Assembly: GCA_025459175.1 (NCBI GenBank)
Contig: JALORC010000015.1
Coordinates: 62,001 to 126,000 of the forward strand
Length of the DNA: 64,000 nucleotides
Direction: 5' to 3'
Source: Planctomycetota bacterium
Lineage (GTDB): Bacteria; Planctomycetota; UBA1135; UBA2386
In this document: one piece after another, positions 51,282-58,617 of the stretch
Numbering within the stretch: the stretch's first letter is position 1
Layout: the number at the start of each line of letters is the position of its first letter
Position numbers and translations under genes: made by a program
The notes under the pieces: generated by a model
The model's input: only the letters and a program-made list of their open reading frames with translations
Told to the model about the DNA's origin: nothing
The model's database searches: none

Positions 51282-52307
51282 GTGTCCCCGTCCGACACCG
51301 ATCCAAGAGCTGCGCGGTTGCTCGCGTTCGCCGCCAGTCTGCGCCGGCGCCACCGGCGCGGTGCGGCGACGTTCGCGGCGCTGCGCACCGGGCTGTTGCT
51401 CGCCGTGCCGGTGCTGCCGCTGGCGTGGTTGGTGCCGGACTGGCGGCTGCCGCTGGTGCTCGGCGCCGGCACGGCGACCGCACTCGCGGCGCTGCTCGCG
51501 GCCCGGCGCGCGGCGGGCCTCGCCGATGCCGCGTTGCTGCGCAGCGCCGAGCCGGCCACGGCCGGCGCCGAACTGGCGGTGCTCGGCGACGAACTCGGCA
51601 CCTGGCTCGAGGCGCACCGACGCGGTGAGCGCACCGCGATGACCGGATGGCTCACCAGCGCGATCGACGACCAGCTGCCGCAGGTGCCGCGCCAGCAGCT
51701 GGCGCCGATCGGCCGCCGGTCGCTCGGTGGCCTGCTGTGGTTGTTGCCGCTGCTGCTGTTGGCGCTGCTGGCGATGTTGCTCGCCGAACTGCTGGCGCCG
51801 CCGTGGCCCGGCGCACTCGGTGGCCGGCCGCGCGACCTGCCGACCGCGGGTGGTGCTGGTGGTGGTGAAGCCCCGGGGCCGGGTGGCGCCGGCGGCGGCG
51901 ACAGCGAGCCGGACGAGGCGCCACCGCCCGAGCCGAAGGAGCCGCCCGCCGAAAAGCCACCTGCCGCCGAACCACCGGCACCCGAGGCCGCCGCGGTGCC
52001 ACCGCCGGACGAGCGACCGCCGCTGTTGGATCTGCCGACCCAACAGCGCTTCCTGGTGCCCGAGTTCATCGGCGAGGGCCCGACCCGGCGCGTGCGCATG
52101 CATGCGGCGGAGCTCGAGCAGGGCGCCCCGCCGCCGACCGCGGTCGCGCGGCCGAGCGGCGACGGCGCCCCGGCGCCGGTGCCGCCGCCGCAGGTGGAAG
52201 AGTTCGTGCGCGCCGCCGAAGCGGCGCAGCGCGCGCGTCACGTGCCGCCCGCCGAACGCGCGATCGTGCAGCGGTTCTTCACGGCGTTGCGCGAGGTGGC
52301 GAAGTGA
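51282..52307 (+). CDS. Hypothetical membrane protein (Pro-rich), DUF58-cluster
   Basis: About 341 aa from a GTG; the start is uncertain, since other GTGs lie upstream. It has two N-terminal membrane helices (LLLAVPVLPLAWLVPDWRLPLVLGAGTATALAALLA region), a third (LLWLLPLLLLALLAMLLAELL), then a long Gly/Pro/Glu linker (about 190-260) and a C-terminal helix (QVEEFVRAAEAAQRARHVPPAERAIVQRFFTALREVAK). In related clusters this slot is held by DUF4175-like membrane proteins; that resemblance is topological only. The stop overlaps the DUF58 start (GTGA). Confidence 0.7.
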   Translation: MSPSDTDPRAARLLAFAASLRRRHRRGAATFAALRTGLLLAVPVLPLAWLVPDWRLPLVLGAGTATALAALLAARRAAGLADAALLRSAEPATAGAELAVLGDELGTWLEAHRRGERTAMTGWLTSAIDDQLPQVPRQQLAPIGRRSLGGLLWLLPLLLLALLAMLLAELLAPPWPGALGGRPRDLPTAGGAGGGEAPGPGGAGGGDSEPDEAPPPEPKEPPAEKPPAAEPPAPEAAAVPPPDERPPLLDLPTQQRFLVPEFIGEGPTRRVRMHAAELEQGAPPPTAVARPSGDGAPAPVPPPQVEEFVRAAEAAQRARHVPPAERAIVQRFFTALREVAK

Positions 52308-53215
52308 AGGCGCGCGCGCGCGCTCTCGCGCTGCCGGAGCTGCCGGCGCCGTTCCCGGCGCCGTTCCGCGCGCTGCTGCACACGCTGCTGGCGCGGCCCG
52401 GCCGCATCGGCGGCGCCCGCGACGAACGGCAGCGGGCGCGGGCGGCGCTGCTGAGCCAGAGCGGCACGTTCACCGGGCATCGGCCGTATGTGCGCGGCGA
52501 CGACCTGCGCCGGCTCGACTGGGCGGCCTATGCGCGCAGCGGCGAACTGTTCGTCAAGCAGCTCGAGGAAGAGGATCGCCGCGCCGTGACCGTGCTGCTC
52601 GACCTGTCGCCGCGGCTGCTGGCGGGAACCCCGCCGCGCCGGCTGATCGCGCTGCGGCTCGCGGCGCTGATCGCGGCGCTGGCGCTGCAGCATCTCGACG
52701 GCGTCTGCGTGGCCGCACCCGGCGCCGGCGCGGTGTCGTTGGCGACGTTCGCCGGACCGGCGGCGATGGCGGCGCTGCTGCAGCACCTCGCCGCGCTGCC
52801 GGTGGCGGTGGCATCGCCGCAGCAGTCGATCGACCTCGTGCTGCAGCGCGGCGTGCCGGGGCGGGTGCACTGGATCAGCGACTTCGCGCGCCCGAAGGAC
52901 GCCGAGCAGCCGCTGCAGGCGCTGCGCCGGCGCGGGGCGCGCGTCACCGGCTGGCTGCCGGCGCTGCCGAGCGATCGTGACGCGCCGCGCACCGGCTACC
53001 TGCGCCTGTGCGACCCCGCCACCGGCGAAGAACTCGAAGTGCCGATCGATGCGGCGCTGGCCGCCGAGCTGGAGCGCCAGCTGGCGCTGCTGGCGCGGCA
53101 GCAGGAACGGCTGTTCACGCAGGCGGGGGCACCACTCGTGCGCTGGCCGGTGCCGGCGGCGACGGACTTCACGGCGGCGTCGTGGCAGGCGGTGGTCGCC
53201 TGGTGCGCGCGGTGA
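52304..53215 (+). CDS. DUF58 domain-containing protein
   Basis: 303 aa from a GTG. The family signature FTGHRPYVRGDDLRRLDWAAYARSGELFVKQLEEED is complete. A VWA-like core follows (AVTVLLDLSPRLLAG, GRVHWISDFARP). Members accompany MoxR AAA+ ATPases and BatA-like VWA proteins in a surface or stress system of unsettled function. It is coupled by 4-nt overlaps to both neighbours. Confidence 0.92.
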   Translation: MKARARALALPELPAPFPAPFRALLHTLLARPGRIGGARDERQRARAALLSQSGTFTGHRPYVRGDDLRRLDWAAYARSGELFVKQLEEEDRRAVTVLLDLSPRLLAGTPPRRLIALRLAALIAALALQHLDGVCVAAPGAGAVSLATFAGPAAMAALLQHLAALPVAVASPQQSIDLVLQRGVPGRVHWISDFARPKDAEQPLQALRRRGARVTGWLPALPSDRDAPRTGYLRLCDPATGEELEVPIDAALAAELERQLALLARQQERLFTQAGAPLVRWPVPAATDFTAASWQAVVAWCAR

Positions 53216-54819
53216 CGCTCGCGGCCCCCGAATGGCTGTTGGCGGCGCTGGTGCTGCCGCTGCTGTGGTGGCTGTCGATGCCGCCGCGGCCGCGCCAGCA
53301 GCAATGGACGCCGCACCTGCTGCAGTGGCAACAGGCCCTGCACGCGCTGCGGCGCCGGCCGCCGCGCTTCGCGACGTTGCGCTTCCTGCTGTTGGCGCTG
53401 GCGGCGTCGTCGCTGGTGCTGGCGCTGGCTGCACCACGACGACCCGGCGCGCCCGGCGCCGAACGGCTGGTGGTGGTGCTCGATGGTTCGGCCAGCATGG
53501 CGGCGCTCGATCGCAGCGGCGAGTCGGCCTGGCTGCGCGCGCAGCGCACGCTGCGCGAACGCCTCGCGACGGTGCCCCCGGGCGTCGACGTGACGCTGCT
53601 GGTGCCCGGCGCCGACCTGCGCCGCCGGCACGGCGCCTCGGCCCGCGCGCTGCAGGATCTGCAGTCGCCCGCCGGCGCACTCGCGGTCGACCTGCCGGCA
53701 GTGGCGGCGAGTGCGATCGCGCTGCCCGGCACCGCGGTGTGGACGTTGACCGATGGCCAGGGCCAGTCGTCGTTGCCGAACGACGGCGCGCTGTCGGTGT
53801 TCGCGGCCGCTGGCCCGAACGGCGCCATCGTCGCGGTGCGCAGCGAGGATCGCTGGCCGCTGCCGGAGCTGCGCGTGTTCGTCGACGTGGTCGCGTTCGC
53901 CGCCGCCGAGGTGGCCGCCGAACTGCAGGTTGCGGGGGCGATCGCGCCGCTGCCCGCGCCGGTGTCGGTGCGGCTGCGACCCGGCGAACGCACCACGGTG
54001 CCGTTCGAACTGTCGCGCACGGCGGCAGGGGGTGAGCTGGTGCTGACGCTGGTGATGCCCGGCGACGTGTTGCCGGGCGACGATCGCTGGCGGCTGGGGC
54101 TGCCGCCGCTGCCGGCGCCGCGCATCGCGGTGCGCAGCGAGGCCGACGCCGGTCCGTTCGCCTCGGTCGCGGCGAAATCGCTGGCGGCCGAGGTCGGTGG
54201 GGAGGTGGTGCCGGCCGGCACCGGGCAGGCGGTCGGGCTGCTGTTGGTCGACGGCGGTCGCATCGAGCTCGAGCCCGGGGCGCTGCGCGCGATGACGTTC
54301 GGCACCCGCCTCGGCGCCGGTGGCGCTGGTGGTGAATCGTCCGCGAGCGAGCCGCTCGGCATGCAGCCGGAGGGGCTCGACTGGGCCCGCCAGCTGCCGC
54401 TGTGCGCCGGCCTCGATCTGTCGGAGCTGCGGGTGCAGCAGGCGTGGCCCGAACTGCTGCCACCGGGCGAGGTGTTCCTGTGGTCGGAGCAGTTCGGCGA
54501 ACGGGTGCCGCTCGGCGTCGTCGCGGGCACCGACCAGCTGGCCTCGGTGCACCTGGCGTTTCGGCTCGGCGACAGCAATCTGCCGCTGCTGGCGGCGTTC
54601 CCGCAGCTGCTGCGGCGCGCGTTCGTGCGTTGTTACGGGGCCGGCGCGCGGCTGGTCGAGCGCACCGCACCGCCGCCGCTGGCCGAACTCGACCTGCTGG
54701 CGCCGGCGAGCGCCGCCGACCGACCGCTGCCGCCGTTCGCGACCGCCGCCGAAGACCTCGCCCCGTGGTGCCTGCTGGCGGCGCTGGTGGCGCTGGCGCT
54801 GCGGTCCTTGGTCCGGTGA
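53212..54819 (+). CDS. BatA-like membrane protein with VWA domain
   Basis: 535 aa. The N-terminus APEWLLAALVLPLLWWLS is the usual BatA opening helix, then ATLRFLLLALAASSLVLALAA. The VWA domain begins VVVLDGSASMAAL (DxSxS of the metal-ion-dependent adhesion site); the later MIDAS residues are not obvious. A long periplasmic part (about 200-510) and a C-terminal helix (CLLAALVALALRSLV) follow. The GTG at 53212 overlaps the DUF58 stop; another GTG three codons earlier is possible. It is the last gene of the seven-gene cluster. Confidence 0.85.
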   Translation: MTLAAPEWLLAALVLPLLWWLSMPPRPRQQQWTPHLLQWQQALHALRRRPPRFATLRFLLLALAASSLVLALAAPRRPGAPGAERLVVVLDGSASMAALDRSGESAWLRAQRTLRERLATVPPGVDVTLLVPGADLRRRHGASARALQDLQSPAGALAVDLPAVAASAIALPGTAVWTLTDGQGQSSLPNDGALSVFAAAGPNGAIVAVRSEDRWPLPELRVFVDVVAFAAAEVAAELQVAGAIAPLPAPVSVRLRPGERTTVPFELSRTAAGGELVLTLVMPGDVLPGDDRWRLGLPPLPAPRIAVRSEADAGPFASVAAKSLAAEVGGEVVPAGTGQAVGLLLVDGGRIELEPGALRAMTFGTRLGAGGAGGESSASEPLGMQPEGLDWARQLPLCAGLDLSELRVQQAWPELLPPGEVFLWSEQFGERVPLGVVAGTDQLASVHLAFRLGDSNLPLLAAFPQLLRRAFVRCYGAGARLVERTAPPPLAELDLLAPASAADRPLPPFATAAEDLAPWCLLAALVALALRSLVR

Positions 54820-54849
54820 ATGCTGCGCTGGCAGCCGGGCAGTGGGCCC

Positions 54850-54878
54850 TTGCTTCCGATCCGGCGGATCCGTAGCTT
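54850..54878 (+). promoter_or_regulatory. Candidate rplC promoter with palindromic spacer
   Basis: TTGCTT, 17-nt spacer, TAGCTT, about 110 nt before rplC. The spacer contains a GATCCG-G-CGGATC inverted repeat (54858-54870), which might be an operator or chance. Confidence 0.35.
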
Positions 54879-54986
54879 CCTCCGCCCCAAACAGCGAACG
54901 TACGCCCCGGACCTCGTCGGTGCCGGACGCAGACCTCTTCGCCCCTGACCGGGTCGCGGCCCAGCCGCGGCTCGCAAGCTACAGAC

Positions 54987-55796
54987 ATGACTGCCTCCAA
55001 AACCCTCGGCATCCTCGGCAAGAAGGTCGGGATGACCCAGATCTTCCAGCCGAACGGGGATTGTGTCCCCGTCACCGTCATCCAGGCCGGCCCGTGCAAG
55101 GTGCTCGCCATCAAAGCCGCCACCACGGCCGAGCTGCCGGAAGGCCACCGCACCGCGGTGGTCAACCACGGCAAGAAGCGCGGCAAGCAGAACCGCGCTC
55201 GCGCCAACGACGGCTACTACGCGGTCCAGCTCGGCTTCGATCCGAAGCCGGCGCGCAGCTGCAGCAAGGCCGAGCTCGGCAACGCCAAGAAGGCGGGCCT
55301 CGACCACGGCATGCGCTTCGTGCGCGAGTTCCGGCTCGGTGCGGCGCCGACCCACAAGCCCGGTGACGACGTCACCGTCAAGCTGTTCGAGGGCGTCAAG
55401 TTCGTCGACATCACCGGCGTGACCAAGGGTCGCGGCTGGGCCGGCACGATCAAGCGCTGGAACTTCAGCCGCCAGCCGACGTCGCACGGCAACTCGCTGA
55501 ACCACCGCACCGGTGGTGGTCTCGGTCGTCAGCACTCGATCAGCAGCGGTGTGCCGAAGGGCAAGAAGATGGCCGGTCACTACGGCGTCGAGAAGGTCAC
55601 CAAGCAGCGGCTCGAGATCATCAAGATCGACGCCGAGCGCAACCTGTTGTTCGTGCGCGGCGCCGTCGCCGGCCACACCAATGGCTACCTGACGGTCAAG
55701 AACACCGTCAAGAACGAGCGCGCGATCGAGTTCAAGCCGGGCCTCGTGGTCCGCGCCGCCGCCCAGAAGGCGATGGCTGCCAAGGGCAAGAAGTGA
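54987..55796 (+). CDS. rplC: 50S ribosomal protein L3
   Basis: 269 aa, somewhat longer than the usual 205-220. The start TLGILGKKVGMTQIF and the VDITGVTKGRGWAGTIKRW / GLGRQHSISSGVPKGKKMAGHYG core with the Q-methylation loop region are diagnostic. Normally rplC is second in the S10 operon after rpsJ; here it follows a VWA gene and is not accompanied by rplD, rplW or rplB. Confidence 0.97.
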   Translation: MTASKTLGILGKKVGMTQIFQPNGDCVPVTVIQAGPCKVLAIKAATTAELPEGHRTAVVNHGKKRGKQNRARANDGYYAVQLGFDPKPARSCSKAELGNAKKAGLDHGMRFVREFRLGAAPTHKPGDDVTVKLFEGVKFVDITGVTKGRGWAGTIKRWNFSRQPTSHGNSLNHRTGGGLGRQHSISSGVPKGKKMAGHYGVEKVTKQRLEIIKIDAERNLLFVRGAVAGHTNGYLTVKNTVKNERAIEFKPGLVVRAAAQKAMAAKGKK

Positions 55797-55834
55797 TTCA
55801 CGGCGCCTAACCACACAACCAGAGGAAACTGATC

Positions 55835-55990
55835 ATGGCTCGTTCCCGTCGCAAAAACGGTGGCCCGCGCCGCGGCACCTTCAAGAAGAAGAAGCTCGGC
55901 AAGGGCTTCGCTGCCAACCGCAAGGAGCCGGGGGGCAACCGCCCCGTGCTGCGCATCACCGAGCCGGCCGACGCGCCGGCAAAGGGCTGA
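55835..55990 (+). CDS. Small basic protein, possibly ribosome-associated (51 aa)
   Basis: ATG at 55835 with AGAGGAAAC upstream, 38 nt after rplC. The sequence begins ARSRRKNGGPRRGTFKKKKLGKG and ends with a neutral/acidic tail (RITEPADAPAKG). It has about 17 Lys/Arg in 51 residues and a Gly/Arg/Lys N-terminus like small ribosomal proteins (compare bTHX in style only). No known family was assigned. Good ribosome-binding site, codon use like neighbours and position behind rplC support it as a real gene. Confidence 0.75.
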   Translation: MARSRRKNGGPRRGTFKKKKLGKGFAANRKEPGGNRPVLRITEPADAPAKG

Positions 55991-56008
55991 TCGCGCGGCG
56001 GCGCCGGC

Positions 56009-57289
56009 ATGCCAGCGCCGCTCGTGCCGCCGGCCGTGGCTCCCCCCACGCCGGCAACCCCGCCGCGGCACCCCGCCGTCGACGTTCTCGTCGTCGGTGC
56101 GGGTGCCGCTGGCATGATGGCCGCGATCGAAGCGGCGCGCGCCGGTCGTCGCACCGTGCTGCTCGAGAAGCACCAGCGCCCCGGTCTGAAGATCCTGATC
56201 AGCGGCGGCGGCCGCTGCAACCTGACCACGACCCGGCAGGGCGCGGATCTCGAGGCCCAATACGGCACCGAACGCGGGCGCTTCCTGCGTCACGCGCTGC
56301 GGTCGTTCCCGCCACCGCAGCTGCGCGCGTTCATCGAGCAGGCCGGGGTGCCGCTGCAGGAGGAGGACCTCGAGAAGCTGTTCCCGGTCTCGCAGCGCGC
56401 GCGCGACGTCGTCGATGCGTTGCTCGGCCAGCTGCAGCAGAGTGGTGCCGAGCTGCGGCTCGGTTGGCCGGTGACGGGCGTGCAGCGCACCGAGGCCGGC
56501 TTCGTGGTGACGACGCCGCGCGGCCCGGTCGCCGCGCGCAGCCTGATCCTGGCGACCGGTGGGCTCAGCTATCCGAAGACCGGCGCCACCGGCGACGGCT
56601 ACGGCTTCTGCCGCGGGCTCGGCCACTCGATCACCGCGACGTTCCCGGCGCTGGCGCCGCTGCCGGTCGACGCGCCGTGGGTGCACGCGCTGCAGGGCAT
56701 CGTGCTGCAGGATGCGGCGATCGCGTCGTACGACGCGACCGGCAAGCTGCGCACGCAGCGCCGCCGGCCGATCCTGTTCACGCACAAGGGGCTGTCGGGA
56801 CCGGCCCCGATGGACCTCGCCGGCGACGTCGAGGAGGCGGTGGGGCACGGTGGGGTGCGGTTCGACTTCGTGCCCGACGCGAGCCTCGAACAGCTCGAGG
56901 CCGACTGGCTCGCCGCCGCGAAGACGCACGGCAGCCGCCGCATCGAGTCGGTGCTGCCCGCGCACCTGCCGGAGCGGCTGCGCCACACGCTGTGCGAGCT
57001 CGCCGCCGCCACCGGTACGCTCGCCATCTGGTCGCGCGCGCAGCGCAAGCAGCTGCTCGCGGTGCTGAAGGACCTGCGGCTGCCGGTCGCGCGTTCGCTC
57101 GGCTACGACCATGCCGAGGTCACGCGCGGTGGCGTCGACCTCGCCGAGATCGATCCGCGCACGATGCAGAGCCGGCGCTGCCCGGGCCTGTTCGTCTGCG
57201 GCGAGCTGCTCGACGTCGACGGGCCGATCGGCGGCTTCAACTTCCAGGCGGCGTTCGCGACCGGCCGGCTCGCCGGCCGCAGCTGCTGA
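56009..57289 (+). CDS. HI0933-family NAD(P)/FAD-dependent oxidoreductase
   Basis: 426 aa. FAD-binding dinucleotide fold VDVLVVGAGAAGMMAAIEAA, followed by the family-specific KILISGGGRCNLTT, ILATGGLSYPKTGATGDGY, LFTHKGLSGPAPMDLAGD and C-terminal GLFVCGELLDVDGPIGGFNFQAAFATG. Members (YhiN/BaiN-like) are flavoproteins with diverse or unknown substrates. It begins 18 nt after the small basic gene, and mnmE starts 2 nt after its stop. Confidence 0.92.
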   Translation: MPAPLVPPAVAPPTPATPPRHPAVDVLVVGAGAAGMMAAIEAARAGRRTVLLEKHQRPGLKILISGGGRCNLTTTRQGADLEAQYGTERGRFLRHALRSFPPPQLRAFIEQAGVPLQEEDLEKLFPVSQRARDVVDALLGQLQQSGAELRLGWPVTGVQRTEAGFVVTTPRGPVAARSLILATGGLSYPKTGATGDGYGFCRGLGHSITATFPALAPLPVDAPWVHALQGIVLQDAAIASYDATGKLRTQRRRPILFTHKGLSGPAPMDLAGDVEEAVGHGGVRFDFVPDASLEQLEADWLAAAKTHGSRRIESVLPAHLPERLRHTLCELAAATGTLAIWSRAQRKQLLAVLKDLRLPVARSLGYDHAEVTRGGVDLAEIDPRTMQSRRCPGLFVCGELLDVDGPIGGFNFQAAFATGRLAGRSC

Positions 57290-57291
57290 GC

Positions 57292-58605
57292 ATGCTCGGG
57301 GACACCATCGTCGCGCGCGCGTCGGCGCCGGGCGCCAGCGAACGCTCGGTGCTGCGGCTCAGCGGGCCGTGCGCGCGCGAGCTGGCGGCGCGCGTGTTCC
57401 AGCCGGCGATCCCGGCCCGGCGCGCGGTGGTCGAGGGCGAACTGACGCTGCTCGGGCAGACCGCGGCGTGCTTCGCGCTGTCGATGCCGGGCCCGCATTC
57501 GTTCACCGGTGAGGACGTCGTCGAACTGCACGTGCCGGGCAGTCCGCTGCTGGTGCAGCTGCTGCTCGACGAACTGCTGCGCGACGCCGCGCCGCTCGGC
57601 GCGCGCCTCGCGGTGCCCGGCGAGTTCACTGCGCGCGCGGTGCAGCACGGCAAGCTCGACGGGGTCGGCGCCGAGGCACTGCTGTTGCTGCTGCACGCGG
57701 CCGACCAGCGGCAGCTGCAGCAGGCGGTGCAATGGCTGCGCGGGGGGCTCGCGGTGGCGGTGCCCGAGCTGCGCGCGGCGCTGCAGGATGTGCTGGCGCT
57801 GGTCGAGGTCGGCCTCGACTTCACCGACGACGAGACCGGCGCGGTCGCGGTCGAGCTGTGGCGATCGCCGTTGCAGGCGGCCGCGGCGCGCTGCGGCGAA
57901 CTGCTCACGACGCTTCCGGGTGCCGCGCCGGGCGGCGAAGTGCTGCTGCTCGGGGCCAGCAACGCCGGCAAGTCGGCGCTGGCGAACGCGCTCGCCGGCC
58001 GCGCCGCGTCGCTGGTCGCCGATCAGGCCGGCACCACGCGCGACGTGCTGCGGGTCGAACTCGGGCCCGGGGTCGCGGTGTTCGATGCTCCCGGCGATCT
58101 CAACGCGCCGGGCGAGGTCGATGCGGCGGCGCTGGCGCTGCGCGATCGGCTGGCCGGTGGCGCCGCCGCGCTGCTGCTGGTGCTCGATGCGAGCGGCGAG
58201 CCGTTCGTGCCACCGTCGGCGCTGGCGTCACCGCTGCCGTGGTTCGGCGTGGTGTGGACCAAGATCGATCTCGGCGCGCCGCCGCCGCTGCCGCCCGAGG
58301 TCGCGGTGCGCGCCGCGGGGCTGCCGGTGTTCGCGACGAGTGCGCGCACCGGTGCTGGCATCGACGAACTGCGGGTGGCGCTGCTCGCGGCCGGCAGTGG
58401 TGGGGTCGTGGACGCCGGCGGGCCGTTGCGCACCGCGCTGGCGCAGGCGCAGCAGGCGATCGAACGGGCACTGCAGGCGCCGACGCCGGAGCTGGTCGCG
58501 GTCGATCTGCAGGCGGCGCTGCGCGCGCTCGACGGGGTCGCCGGCGTGCATTCGCCGGAAGCGCTGCTCGATCGCATCTACGGGCGGTTCTGTCTCGGCA
58601 AGTAG
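57292..58605 (+). CDS. mnmE: tRNA modification GTPase MnmE (divergent)
   Basis: 437 aa. With MnmG it installs the (carboxymethyl)aminomethyl group on wobble U34. The N-terminal THF-binding domain has DTIVARASAPG, HSFTGEDVVELH and VPGEFTARAVQHGKLDGVGAEAL. The G domain has P-loop GASNAGKSAL (221-230), QAGTTRD (245-251), WTKID and TSARTG. The C-terminus is LLDRIYGRFCLGK, the MnmE FCxGK end. The G3 motif is DAPGD (265-269) rather than the usual DTAG, and the K-loop/switch region is reworked, so GTPase control may differ. Confidence 0.88.
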   Translation: MLGDTIVARASAPGASERSVLRLSGPCARELAARVFQPAIPARRAVVEGELTLLGQTAACFALSMPGPHSFTGEDVVELHVPGSPLLVQLLLDELLRDAAPLGARLAVPGEFTARAVQHGKLDGVGAEALLLLLHAADQRQLQQAVQWLRGGLAVAVPELRAALQDVLALVEVGLDFTDDETGAVAVELWRSPLQAAAARCGELLTTLPGAAPGGEVLLLGASNAGKSALANALAGRAASLVADQAGTTRDVLRVELGPGVAVFDAPGDLNAPGEVDAAALALRDRLAGGAAALLLVLDASGEPFVPPSALASPLPWFGVVWTKIDLGAPPPLPPEVAVRAAGLPVFATSARTGAGIDELRVALLAAGSGGVVDAGGPLRTALAQAQQAIERALQAPTPELVAVDLQAALRALDGVAGVHSPEALLDRIYGRFCLGK

Positions 58606-58617
58606 CGGCGCGTCTCG

